64,000 nt of DNA from Acidimicrobiaceae bacterium. Lineage in GTDB: Bacteria; Actinomycetota; Acidimicrobiia; Acidimicrobiales; RAAP-2. Position 1 is the first letter of the stretch. Each line of letters starts with the position of its first letter. Shown one piece after another: positions 26,113-34,854 of the stretch. Location of the stretch: contig PMLJ01000009.1 of assembly GCA_003158855.1 (NCBI GenBank), forward strand, positions 29,387 to 93,386, given 5' to 3'. The notes beneath the pieces were generated by a model, which saw only the letters and a program-made list of their open reading frames with translations, was not told the origin of the DNA and did not search any database. Both the position numbers and the translations under genes were made by a program.

Positions 26113-27227
26113 GACCAGCCGCCGACTTCCAAGACCACCCGGGCGATTTCCTGCGAGGCGTGGCGACGCCCGATGGTGAGCGCCGCCTCGGACATCGCAG
26201 CGAGCGCTGCGGGCTGAAGCAGCTCATCGAGTACCTGGCCGAGCGCTCGGGCGCTGCACTGGCGATCCGGGAGCAACCGCGCTCCCCCCGCGTCGACGAC
26301 GGCCTTGGCGTTCTTCGACTGGTGGTCGCCCGGCGCGTTGGGCAGCGGCACCAGCACCGAGCAGATTCCGAGCGCCGTCAACTCAGCCACGGTGGTTGCT
26401 CCCGCGCGACACACTGCCACGTCGCAGACGGACCACAGTTCGGCCATGTCCCCAAAGGCGACCACCCGATAGTCCAGCCCGGAGAGTACGGGCCGCGTGC
26501 GTGCGATCTGCTCGTAGTCTCGCCGGCCGGTCACGTGAATCAAGGTCCGATCTGTTCTTGTGGACCACTCGCCCGCCAGCTCGCTGACGGCGCGGTTGAC
26601 GCTCGCCGCGCCGAGCGATCCGGTCATCACGACGACAACCCGACGACCCGCTTCGATGGGCGGCGACTGAAGCCCGCGGGCTCGCTCGCGCGCTTCGAGC
26701 GAACGGTCCACGTTGACGATGGCGTCACGAAGGGGCGCTCCGGTAAAAATTGCGCGTGCCTCGCTCGAGGGGAATGCGCTGCAGTGGGCTTGGGAGAAGC
26801 GTCCGAGGAGACGATGGGCCGCGCCCGGCGTGGCATCGAGTTCGACCAGAACCAGTGGTCTCCTCCAGAGCACCGTGGCGAGCGCTACGGCGAATGAGGC
26901 GTAACCCCCAACCGACACCACCACCGATGGCCGCCACCGTGCGACTTTGATCAACGCGATGGCGATCGCGCCCATCAGCCCCAGCACCGCTCCCACATTG
27001 TCGAGCGTCGCCCTTGGCGTCAGCGATCGCCGAATTCCGCGTCCCGGCAGCAATGTCAGCCCGATGGACGATCCGCCGAGCAGGGCCTTCTCCTGACCGC
27101 GGCGACTCCCGACGAAATGAAGTTGCGATGCCTCGATACCGCGGGCCTCCAGCTGTTCGGCGACCGCCTGCATCGGGAAGATATGTCCGCCCGTGCCTCC
27201 GCCCGTGATGACTATGGGCCCCCTCAT
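26109..27227 (-). CDS. murG: UDP-GlcNAc:lipid I GlcNAc transferase
   Basis: Membrane-associated GT-B glycosyltransferase that makes lipid II. The 372-residue protein has the N-terminal GGGTGGH (9-15), an SVGGYASF segment in the N-domain, and the C-domain sugar-nucleotide site CRAGATTVAELTALG with PLPNAPGDHQSKNA. These are standard MurG motifs. Its ATG shares one base with the ftsW stop (TAATG). Confidence 0.97.
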   Translation of the reverse strand: MRGPIVITGGGTGGHIFPMQAVAEQLEARGIEASQLHFVGSRRGQEKALLGGSSIGLTLLPGRGIRRSLTPRATLDNVGAVLGLMGAIAIALIKVARWRPSVVVSVGGYASFAVALATVLWRRPLVLVELDATPGAAHRLLGRFSQAHCSAFPSSEARAIFTGAPLRDAIVNVDRSLEARERARGLQSPPIEAGRRVVVVMTGSLGAASVNRAVSELAGEWSTRTDRTLIHVTGRRDYEQIARTRPVLSGLDYRVVAFGDMAELWSVCDVAVCRAGATTVAELTALGICSVLVPLPNAPGDHQSKNAKAVVDAGGARLLPDRQCSARALGQVLDELLQPAALAAMSEAALTIGRRHASQEIARVVLEVGGWS

Positions 27228-28474
27228 TAGCGTCGCTGACGTTGACCATGGCGGCGCTGGGACGCGCTTCGCGGCCGAGTCAGGGTTCGGCTTTCGAGGG
27301 ACTCACGGAAATTCGTCACTTCGTACCCTCGAATCTCCACGTCGCCCGCGCGGCTCTTGTCGTGGGCGATGTTGTACAGCAGCCCGACCGCCGCCAGCTC
27401 GGTGATCAAGGCAGTGCCCCCGTAAGAGAAGAACGGTAGTGGGATTCCCGTCACCGCCCATCCACCGACCACCGAGGCGATGTTGATCAGCGCTTCGACC
27501 ATGATCCAGGCCGTGACGCCAACGACGATCAGCCGGTAGACCTCGTTCGTGCACTGCTGGGCGATGCGGGTCGCCACGAACAAGAACCAGACGAAGAGGC
27601 CGATCACCACGAGGGTGCCGAGCAGGCCCATCTCCTCGCCGATGATGGTGAAGATGAAGTCCGTGTGCGGATTGGGAAGCAACCCCCACTTCGAACGGCT
27701 GTTGCCGAGACCAAGCCCCGTGAGTCCTCCCGCGCCGAGGGCGATCTTCGACTCGAGCAACTGGTAGCCGCTACCGAGCAGGTCCCGGTTCGGGTGAAGG
27801 AACGAGAAGAACCGAGCGGCCGAGTACGGCCTCAGCTTCATGTAGATCAGGAACGCGACTATGCCGAGACCCGCGATACGAACGAGCAGCTTGCGCGAAA
27901 GCCCCGCGACGGCCAGCATCACGAACGCGATCGCCAAGACCACCGACGTGGTGCCGATATCGGGTTCGATGACGATGAGGCCCGCTCCCAGCCAAATCGG
28001 CGACGTCCAGATGACCAGCTGCTTCCAGTTGCCGAGTTCGTCGTGGTGGTGCTGAACCAGCCAGGCGACGAGGATCACCGTGACGAACTTGAAGATCTCC
28101 GAGGGCTGGAGGTAGATGACGTGCAGGTTCAGCCAGCGCTTGCCGCCATTCGACGTCACACCCACCAACTTGACGGCCGCCAAGAGACCGAGCCCGCCGA
28201 GCGCCAGCAGGGGCGCCTTTCGCACGAGCTGGTCCAGGCGGATACGGGCCACCACGTAGAGCGCGAAGATACCGAAGCCCAGATAGATGACGTCGCGCAG
28301 GACGATGCTCAGCGACGAAGCTCCGTTCGCCGCCGACTGTCCCTCACTCGCCGTGGCGACAGCGATGGTGCCGAAGGTGATAAGGAACGTGGTGACCACC
28401 AGGAGCATGCGCGCGTTGAAGCTCCCTCGTGGGAGCGGCTGCAGGAGCCCGAGGGATGCGCGCGCCTTCGCCAC
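27227..28474 (-). CDS. ftsW: Septal peptidoglycan polymerase FtsW
   Basis: SEDS-family glycosyltransferase that polymerises lipid II at the septum with FtsI. The 415-residue protein has about ten membrane segments. GGKRWLNLHVIYLQPSEIFK, FIFTIIGEEMGLLG and GIPLPFFSYGGTALI are family signatures. The C-terminus is long, basic and Arg-rich. It lies directly after mraY with no gap. In many bacteria murD separates mraY and ftsW, and here it is absent. Confidence 0.97.
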   Translation of the reverse strand: MAKARASLGLLQPLPRGSFNARMLLVVTTFLITFGTIAVATASEGQSAANGASSLSIVLRDVIYLGFGIFALYVVARIRLDQLVRKAPLLALGGLGLLAAVKLVGVTSNGGKRWLNLHVIYLQPSEIFKFVTVILVAWLVQHHHDELGNWKQLVIWTSPIWLGAGLIVIEPDIGTTSVVLAIAFVMLAVAGLSRKLLVRIAGLGIVAFLIYMKLRPYSAARFFSFLHPNRDLLGSGYQLLESKIALGAGGLTGLGLGNSRSKWGLLPNPHTDFIFTIIGEEMGLLGTLVVIGLFVWFLFVATRIAQQCTNEVYRLIVVGVTAWIMVEALINIASVVGGWAVTGIPLPFFSYGGTALITELAAVGLLYNIAHDKSRAGDVEIRGYEVTNFRESLESRTLTRPRSASQRRHGQRQRR

Positions 28475-29509
28475 CTAGACGACCTTCCCAATCTTCAGGA
28501 AATCGCCGTAGAAGATGCCCAGACCGAGCATGGCGAGAAGGCCGGCGAGTATCCAGAATCGGATGATGACGGTTATCTCGGGCCAGCCACGCAGTTCGAA
28601 GTGATGGTGGAAGGGCGCCATGCGAAACACCCGACGACCAAAGATGCGGAAGCTCAGAACCTGCAGAATGACCGACGCCGTCTCGGCGACGAAGAGCCCA
28701 CCGATGATGACGAGGAGAAGATCCAGATTCATCAAGAGACACAACGCGCCCAGTCCGGTGCCGATGGCCAGTGAGCCCGTGTCGCCCATCATGATCCGAG
28801 CGGGAGCGGCGTTCCACCAGAGAAAACCAAGACACGACCCCACCAGGGCGACGGCCACCAGCCCGAGATCCAGCGCCGAATGAAGGTGGTAGATGGCGAA
28901 ATGGCGGAACTGCCAATAGCCGATGATCGACAACACGCCGAAGCAAAAGGTCGCCGAGCCCGCGGCGAGTCCGTCGAGTCCATCGGTGAGGTTCACGGCG
29001 TTGGAGGTGGCAATGATGACGAACACGGCCAGCAGCATCCATCCCCCCGTAGTCAGGTTCCATCCGGGCAGGGAGAAGCGCGTGAAGGACAGGTCGGTCG
29101 AGGTGTGCACCCAGTAGATCGAGAAGGCGGCAAACGCCGCGGCGATCATCAGTTGGCCGACGAGTTTTCCACGCTTGTTGAGTCCCAGGTTCCGGGCGTT
29201 GCGAATTGCAAGGTAGTCATCGAGAAAACCGAGCACTCCCGACGCCACCGTCACGCAGAGCGCCAGAACGCCGGCGCGGGTGAAGTCGATCGACGTGCCG
29301 ACGTGCCCCATGAGATAGCCGAGGACCGCGGCGAAGACGATGATGACCCCGCCCATGGTGGGTGTTCCCGCCTTGGCGTGGTGCGTCGACGGCACCTCCT
29401 CACGAATCTGCTGGCCGAGCGATCGCTCCTGCAAGAAACGTATCCACAGGGGCGTCACCAGCAGCGAGATGAGGAAACCGAAGCCGCCCGACTCCATCAA
29501 ACTCAACAT
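28475..29509 (-). CDS. mraY: Phospho-N-acetylmuramoyl-pentapeptide transferase
   Basis: Membrane enzyme that moves phospho-MurNAc-pentapeptide onto undecaprenyl phosphate, giving lipid I. The 344-residue protein has ten membrane segments with the family motifs HHAKAGTPTMGG, LDDYLAIRNARNLGLNKRGK, NAVNLTDGLDGLA and MAPFHHHFEL. It starts seven bases after the murE stop. murF would normally sit between them. Confidence 0.97.
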   Translation of the reverse strand: MLSLMESGGFGFLISLLVTPLWIRFLQERSLGQQIREEVPSTHHAKAGTPTMGGVIIVFAAVLGYLMGHVGTSIDFTRAGVLALCVTVASGVLGFLDDYLAIRNARNLGLNKRGKLVGQLMIAAAFAAFSIYWVHTSTDLSFTRFSLPGWNLTTGGWMLLAVFVIIATSNAVNLTDGLDGLAAGSATFCFGVLSIIGYWQFRHFAIYHLHSALDLGLVAVALVGSCLGFLWWNAAPARIMMGDTGSLAIGTGLGALCLLMNLDLLLVIIGGLFVAETASVILQVLSFRIFGRRVFRMAPFHHHFELRGWPEITVIIRFWILAGLLAMLGLGIFYGDFLKIGKVV

Positions 29510-29516
29510 TGCGTCC

Positions 29517-30914
29517 TCACCTCAGGAACTCTCTCGCTACAACTCGATCATCGAACGGCAGGACAACGTCACCGATCTCTTGGGTGGTCTCGTGACCCTT
29601 GCCCGCCAGCACCACCACGTCGCCGGGTTCGCCGAGACGGATCGCCTCGGCGATGGCGCTGCGTCGATCAGCCATGCGAAGCACGGTCGCGCCGGCCACT
29701 GTTCCTTCAATGATGGAATCAATAATGGCATCAGGCTCCTCGGAACGCGGGTTATCCGAGGTCACGATGGTGATTTGCGAGAGCGATGAGGCGACTTCCC
29801 CCATCTGTCGGCGCTTGGCCCGGTCACGGTCTCCCCCGCAACCGAACACCGTGATGATCCGCCCGCCGTTCATGAGTCGACGGACATCCTCAAGAAGGCG
29901 GCGAAGCCCCTCGGGGGTGTGCGCGTAGTCGACAATCACGATGAGGCCCTCGGCGCTCACCACTTGGAAACGGCCCGGCACGCCGTCGACATCAGCCATC
30001 GACGCCGCGATGTCGGACTCACTCGCCCCGAGTGAACGAAGGATCTCCATGGCCATCAAGGCGTTGTCGACGTTGTAGCCGCCGATGAGCGGCGTGTTCA
30101 CCAGATGGCCGCGCCAGAAGAAGACGGTTCCCCGCATCGATTCGGTGACGTCGGCCGCGTCGCTTCGGCGGACTCTCGTCACGGGAAGCGACGTCATGTC
30201 CGCCAGGCGCACACCGTAGGAATCATCGCACCAGATAACGGCCCGCTTGGCGTGTTCCAGCGTGAAGAGTTGGGACTTGACCGCGAAATACTCTTCCATG
30301 GTGCGGTGGTAGTCGAGATGGTCATGGCCCAGGTTGGTGAAGGCCGTCACCGTGAAGCGAAGCCCCTCCACCCGATGTTGGTGGAGCGCGTGGCTGGAGA
30401 CCTCAAGGGCGACTACCGAACGCGGGCGTTCGACGTCGAAACCCCGGGCGAGATGAGCGAGCGAGCGAAAGAGCTCCGGCGACGCCGGCGTCGTGCGCTC
30501 GTTGGTTAGGGTTCCGATGCTCGCGCCGTTCCACCCGAGCGCTCGAGCCAGCGAACCCACGAGCGATGTCACGCTGGTCTTACCGTTGGTGCCGGTGACG
30601 CCCACCAGGTCCACCTCCTGCCCGGGATGACCCACGACCGCCGAACTCGCGTGAGCCATGAGCGCATACAACTGCGACTCGGGGACGACGACCACCGGTA
30701 TGACCGCTCCGAATGGTTCGCTCGACACCGCGGCGACCGCGCCGTGCCGCGCGGCGTCGTCGATGAAACTGACTCCATGGACCTTCGTGCCGGGCATCGC
30801 GAAGAACAACGTGCCCGGGACGCACTCACGCGAGTCGATTTCCACGTACGTCACCTCGATCGAGCTCGTCGCCACATCGAGAGTGACATTGTCAAGTACG
30901 TCGCCCAGTTGCAT
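29517..30914 (-). CDS. murE: UDP-MurNAc-tripeptide ligase (meso-diaminopimelate-adding)
   Basis: Adds the third stem-peptide residue. The 465-residue Mur ligase has the ATP loop GVTGTNGKTS near residue 105 and the HxxLDYH-type segment LGHDHLDYHRT. DNPR (near residue 386) is the motif that binds meso-diaminopimelate; Lys-adding enzymes differ there. I used the ATG at 30914, which shares one base with the ftsI stop; a GTG one codon earlier is equally possible. Confidence 0.96.
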   Translation of the reverse strand: MQLGDVLDNVTLDVATSSIEVTYVEIDSRECVPGTLFFAMPGTKVHGVSFIDDAARHGAVAAVSSEPFGAVIPVVVVPESQLYALMAHASSAVVGHPGQEVDLVGVTGTNGKTSVTSLVGSLARALGWNGASIGTLTNERTTPASPELFRSLAHLARGFDVERPRSVVALEVSSHALHQHRVEGLRFTVTAFTNLGHDHLDYHRTMEEYFAVKSQLFTLEHAKRAVIWCDDSYGVRLADMTSLPVTRVRRSDAADVTESMRGTVFFWRGHLVNTPLIGGYNVDNALMAMEILRSLGASESDIAASMADVDGVPGRFQVVSAEGLIVIVDYAHTPEGLRRLLEDVRRLMNGGRIITVFGCGGDRDRAKRRQMGEVASSLSQITIVTSDNPRSEEPDAIIDSIIEGTVAGATVLRMADRRSAIAEAIRLGEPGDVVVLAGKGHETTQEIGDVVLPFDDRVVAREFLR

Positions 30915-32758
30915 CACGTCACGTCCGATCCGATAGTCGCGCCCGCGCCCTTCAGGGGCTTCACCATCGTGCCGTTGGACGGGATGCCGAAGTGGTGCAG
31001 GGCGTACGACATCACCTGTTGAAACACTGGCGCCGCAACCGCGCCGCCGAAGATCGTGGTCTGGGGTCGTTCCACCACAACGATCATGGACAAGACCGGA
31101 TTGTTTGCCGGAGCGAAGCCGACGAAACTGGCGTTGTAGTCGCCTATCAGAAGGGAGTCCCGACCCGGATAGGGCATCGTGGCGGTGCCGGTCTTTCCGG
31201 CCACGCTGTAACCCGGGATGATCGCGTTCGTACCCGTTCCCGCGAGCACGACCTGCTGAAGCATCTTGTTCATCGTCGCCGCCACCGTTGGCGAGAGCGC
31301 CTGGCGCTTGACGCTGGGCGGTGCGGACTTGGTGGAACCATTTGCGTAGACATAACCACGAACCAATCTTGGTTCAACGAACGCCCCCCCATTGGCGATT
31401 GTGTTGTACGCGTCGAGAACCTGCAACGGTGGGACGGCGTCCACCTGGCCAATAGGCAGCGCCACCTGGTCACTCGCGTACCAGTTGGCGGCGCTCACCA
31501 GGAGTCCAGATGTCTCGCCCGGGAAGTTGACCGAAGTCATTTGACCGAACCCCAGTCGTTCGACTTGCGCCAGAAGCCCGGCCTCACCCACCAGTTTGCC
31601 GATTTCGTACGTACCGATGTTGGATGACTGCGCCAGTACCTCGGTCGCGGTGAGGTGCTCGAGCCCGTGATTCTCGGCGTCGTGGAAGTAGCGCCCGCCA
31701 ACATTCACCGAATTGGGAACGGTGAATACCTTGCTCGGGGTGATGAGACCCGCCTGGAGCGCCGCGGAGAAGGTCACGACCTTGAAAACTGATCCTGGTT
31801 CGTAGGCCTGGCTGAACGCGAGATTGTTGATTGTCTGGTCGATGCCCGGCACTCCGACCGCGGTGCCCCACGACGCAACGGGACCGAGCACTCCCGCCGC
31901 GGTCTTGGTGTTTACGAGCGAGGCGTCAGCGAGAATCTCACCGGTCTTCACGTCCATCACGACCGCGACGCCGGTGAGCCCGCCCACCGCTTTCAGCTGG
32001 GTGGCGAGCGCTCGTTCGGTGACGAACTGCAGCGAAGAGTCGATCGTCAACTCGAGGCCGACGCCCGGTGTGGCCTTGCGAATGATGGTGCTGTGCGAAC
32101 TCGGAAGATTCACGCCTGACGCGGAGACGAATTCCCGGGTAACGCCGGTCTGACCGGCCAGCTGCTTCTGGTACTCGTATTCCAGCCCCGAGTTGCCGGC
32201 ACCCGCGGAGTTTGTGCCTCCGAGCAGCGACTCGGCGAGCGTGCCATTGGGATAGTTGCGCACCGACGAGTTCTGGACAACGATGCCCGGGAAGGCCGCA
32301 CTCGCGAGCTTGCGCCCGTCGTTGAGGTCGAGCTTGTTGTTGACGATCACGTAACCGTCCTTCTTCTTCGAGAGAAGCGCCGTGAGATGGTTGACGGGAA
32401 CCTGCACGAGTGGGGACATCGCCTCAGCCTCACGTACGGGGTTGGAGATTTGGATGTCGTCCGCGATCACCAACGAGGTTGGTCGCGATATCGCCAGAAT
32501 CTGGCCGCGGCGGTCGTAGATCCCTGCTCGCAACGCGGTGGTGGTCAGGTCCTCTCGCACCTGGGCCACCGAGAGTCGTTCGTAGTGGGCGTGCTCGAAG
32601 ATCTGGACCTGGAAGAGTCGCAGCGCCAACAGGAGGAACCCGAGAATGAAGCTCGCGCGAACTATCTTCAGTCGCCGGGCGGATTTCGACCCGTTGCGGC
32701 GTACGGGTCTGCTCTGCGCGCGGGTTCGATTATGGGTCGACGTGCTGTGCGAGCTCAC
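30914..32758 (-). CDS. ftsI: Septal penicillin-binding protein (transpeptidase) FtsI
   Basis: Class B penicillin-binding protein that cross-links septal wall with FtsW. Of 614 residues, a basic cytoplasmic tail and one membrane segment (VRASFILGFLLLALRLFQV) lead to the PBP dimerisation domain. The transpeptidase domain has SVFK (near residue 320), SSN (near 378) and KTGT (near 521), the three active-site motifs. No PASTA domains are present. The GTG at 32758 overlaps the ftsL stop by four bases (GTGA). Confidence 0.97.
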   Translation of the reverse strand: MSSHSTSTHNRTRAQSRPVRRNGSKSARRLKIVRASFILGFLLLALRLFQVQIFEHAHYERLSVAQVREDLTTTALRAGIYDRRGQILAISRPTSLVIADDIQISNPVREAEAMSPLVQVPVNHLTALLSKKKDGYVIVNNKLDLNDGRKLASAAFPGIVVQNSSVRNYPNGTLAESLLGGTNSAGAGNSGLEYEYQKQLAGQTGVTREFVSASGVNLPSSHSTIIRKATPGVGLELTIDSSLQFVTERALATQLKAVGGLTGVAVVMDVKTGEILADASLVNTKTAAGVLGPVASWGTAVGVPGIDQTINNLAFSQAYEPGSVFKVVTFSAALQAGLITPSKVFTVPNSVNVGGRYFHDAENHGLEHLTATEVLAQSSNIGTYEIGKLVGEAGLLAQVERLGFGQMTSVNFPGETSGLLVSAANWYASDQVALPIGQVDAVPPLQVLDAYNTIANGGAFVEPRLVRGYVYANGSTKSAPPSVKRQALSPTVAATMNKMLQQVVLAGTGTNAIIPGYSVAGKTGTATMPYPGRDSLLIGDYNASFVGFAPANNPVLSMIVVVERPQTTIFGGAVAAPVFQQVMSYALHHFGIPSNGTMVKPLKGAGATIGSDVT

Positions 32759-33210
32759 CGAATCGTCCTTGATGTGACCGGTGCGTAACCCGAGAACTTC
32801 GGTAGCGGCAGGATCGCATCAAGCGACGTAGACGGAACTTGCGTCACTGACACGGGATCAACCAAATGGAGAGCTCCGGCCTGCGAGGCGATTTGGCTGG
32901 GCGCCGACAAGTTGGTCAAGGTTCCAACTTGGACGGCGTAGGTTGATTGGTCCTGCAGCAGCTGACTCTGCAACTGGTGGATCTCGATTTGACGGTTGGC
33001 AACGAGAATGCTGCCCGCGATCGAAAGCACCAAGGCGAAGACAATGATGGTGGCTGATTTACGCGCCGACGAGGCACCTCGCCAGAGTGAGGTGACGGCC
33101 GCTCTTCTCGGGGCGCTCTGTTGATGTGATGGGCGCCGGGTCGCCGGTCGAGCGACCGGGCGAACCGGACGACGGGTGTCGACCCTACGCGGAAAGCTGA
33201 TGACGCTCAT
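32755..33210 (-). CDS. ftsL: FtsL-like septum protein
   Basis: Small bitopic protein of 151 residues at the ftsL position between rsmH and ftsI. A basic, Pro/Arg-rich cytoplasmic tail of about 50 residues precedes one membrane segment (TIIVFALVLSIAGSILVANR). A short leucine/glutamine-rich coiled coil follows (IEIHQLQSQLLQDQ), then an extracellular tail. Sequence identity of FtsL is always low, so the call rests on layout and position. Confidence 0.85.
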   Translation of the reverse strand: MSVISFPRRVDTRRPVRPVARPATRRPSHQQSAPRRAAVTSLWRGASSARKSATIIVFALVLSIAGSILVANRQIEIHQLQSQLLQDQSTYAVQVGTLTNLSAPSQIASQAGALHLVDPVSVTQVPSTSLDAILPLPKFSGYAPVTSRTIR

Positions 33211-34148
33211 GAGATGACCTTGCGAGCGATACGCAGACGGGCCGAGCGAGCCCGTGGATTACGCTCTATCTCACCCGCGCTCGCCAACCGGGCGCTGGCC
33301 TTGAAGACGGTGACGCGCGGTACCGCGCCGCAGACGCACCCGAGCTCGACTGGACACTTGCAGCCGCCGGTGGCCGCCTCGTGGAGAACGGACTTTACGA
33401 CTCGATCCTCGCCCGAGTGATAGGAGATCACGGCCAGGATCCCACCGGGGGCGAGCACGTCAAGTGCCGCGTCCAGACCTTCATTGAGCTGCTCTTCCTC
33501 GCCGTTCACCGCGATGCGAAGTGCTTGGAAGACCCGGGTGGCGACGTGGCCACGGCGTCGGGCCGCCATGGGCACCGCGCGCTCGACGGCCTCAGTGAGC
33601 TCGTTGGTCGTCTGGGGTTGGCGCTCCAGCACGGATTTCGCAATGGACCCGGCGAATCGGTTCTCGCCGTTGGCGCGCAGCAGACGGGCGAACTCATGCT
33701 GGTCGATGTGACTCAGGAACTGCGCGGCGGTCTCACCCTTGGTCGGATCCATGCGCATGTCGAGCGGAGCGTCCGAGCGGAATGAGAATCCGCGACTGGA
33801 TTCGTCGAGCTGGTGCGACGAGACGCCGAGGTCCATGAGAACGCCAACAACGTCCTCTCCATGGAGAAAATCGGTGTTGTTTCGAACGACGGCCGCAAGC
33901 TCAGCGAACGTGGCGTCGACGATCAGCACTCGTGAAGCGAACGGGGCGAGACGCTCGCCCGCCGCGGCACGGGCATCTGGATCACGGTCAATACCGAGCA
34001 CACGAAGCCGCGGAGCGCTCGAAAGGATCGCCGCCGCGTGGCCTCCCCCGCCCAACGTGGCGTCGACGATCACCCCAGCCGGCTGGCTGGTAAACAACTC
34101 GACGATTTCTCGTTCGAGCACTGGTTGGTGGTAGTTGTCCTGGGCCAT
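33207..34148 (-). CDS. rsmH: 16S rRNA (cytosine-1402 N4) methyltransferase
   Basis: SAM-dependent methylase of the 30S decoding site, also called MraW. The 313-residue protein has HQPVLEREIVELF, the SAM loop DATLGGGGHAAAIL and the RSARLRIARKV tail. I chose the ATG at 34148 (MAQDNYHQPVL), which has GAAAGG about six bases upstream. The frame is open back to 34265, but that part runs through an inverted repeat and does not resemble the family. Confidence 0.96.
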   Translation of the reverse strand: MAQDNYHQPVLEREIVELFTSQPAGVIVDATLGGGGHAAAILSSAPRLRVLGIDRDPDARAAAGERLAPFASRVLIVDATFAELAAVVRNNTDFLHGEDVVGVLMDLGVSSHQLDESSRGFSFRSDAPLDMRMDPTKGETAAQFLSHIDQHEFARLLRANGENRFAGSIAKSVLERQPQTTNELTEAVERAVPMAARRRGHVATRVFQALRIAVNGEEEQLNEGLDAALDVLAPGGILAVISYHSGEDRVVKSVLHEAATGGCKCPVELGCVCGAVPRVTVFKASARLASAGEIERNPRARSARLRIARKVIS

Positions 34149-34159
34149 CTGCAGCCTTT

Positions 34160-34216
34160 CAATCGTGAAGACGGAAGAGACGGCGGAGGAGGAATCCCAA
34201 TCCGTCTTCACGATTG
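34160..34216 (-). repeat. Perfect 16-bp inverted repeat between mraZ and rsmH
   Basis: Arms 34160-34175 and 34201-34216 are exact reverse complements over 16 bases (CAATCGTGAAGACGGA on each strand), with a 25-base loop. The 3' arm of the transcript ends right at the rsmH ribosome-binding site. There is no T-run, so a simple terminator is unlikely. It may be an mRNA processing or attenuation hairpin, or a protein-binding site. Confidence 0.75.
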
Positions 34217-34264
34217 CCAGGCTGCGCATGGTCCGCGGCCGGTACTGCTGATGAACTCCCGTCA

Positions 34265-34684
34265 CTAGTTACTGCCTTGTTTGAATATCTCCTCGGCGGA
34301 GTTGACCTGCTCGGCGTAGATCGCCGGATTCCACAGCTCAATGTGGTCGAGCATTCCGACGACCAAGACATCGCCGACGAGCTGCCCGTAATCGCGAATG
34401 ACCGCGGAGAGAGCGAAACGGCCTTGCTTGTCGAATTCGACGTCCGACGAGTTAGCGGCCCAGTAGCGGGCTTGCCTTCGCCCTCGAGCACCGCCGCTGC
34501 GGCTTTCAGCTAGGTACTCGTCGGACTTGCGCGCGAACTCACCGGGAGTCCATAGCGCGACGCAGCCCTCGGTGTTGGGGCTCATGTGACCACCCCGTTC
34601 GAACTCGGGTCGGAACTTCGCGGGCAGGATGAGTCGACCCTTGGCATCCAGCGAATGCTGAAACTGACCAACGAACGCGAGCAT
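34265..34684 (-). CDS. mraZ: Transcriptional regulator MraZ
   Basis: First gene of the dcw cluster. It encodes a ring-forming DNA-binding protein with two AbrB-like MraZ domains. The 139-residue protein starts MLAFVGQFQHSLDAKGRLILPAKFR, with the second domain around DVEFDKQGRFALSAVIRDY. ATG at 34684 follows GGAGG. MraZ proteins bind phased repeats upstream of their own gene, and a matching array lies at 34707-34771. Confidence 0.96.
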   Translation of the reverse strand: MLAFVGQFQHSLDAKGRLILPAKFRPEFERGGHMSPNTEGCVALWTPGEFARKSDEYLAESRSGGARGRRQARYWAANSSDVEFDKQGRFALSAVIRDYGQLVGDVLVVGMLDHIELWNPAIYAEQVNSAEEIFKQGSN

Positions 34685-34706
34685 CGACTATTCCTCCGGC
34701 GGGTTC

Positions 34707-34771
34707 ACCACTTTCCCCCACTTCGTGACACATTACACCACTAATCCCCACCTCCCGCCAAAATCACCCAC
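34707..34771 (-). promoter_or_regulatory. Candidate MraZ-binding array, 10-bp-phased GTGG repeats
   Basis: Read on the minus strand, units begin every ten bases at 34771, 34761, 34751, 34741, 34731, 34721 and 34711: GTGGG, TTGGC, GTGGG, GTGGT, GTGTC, GTGGG, GTGGT. Known MraZ boxes are GTGGG or TGGGN repeats with five-base spacers, the same ten-base phase. Three to four units are usual; seven positions, five of them good, are present here. Confidence 0.7.
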
Positions 34772-34854
34772 CTCGAACTCTTTTTTGATGGACTTTTGTG
34801 ATTGGACGTGACCGGTTCCGGTGGGATCAAGGGAGCGGCTGAGTTGGACCGCTT

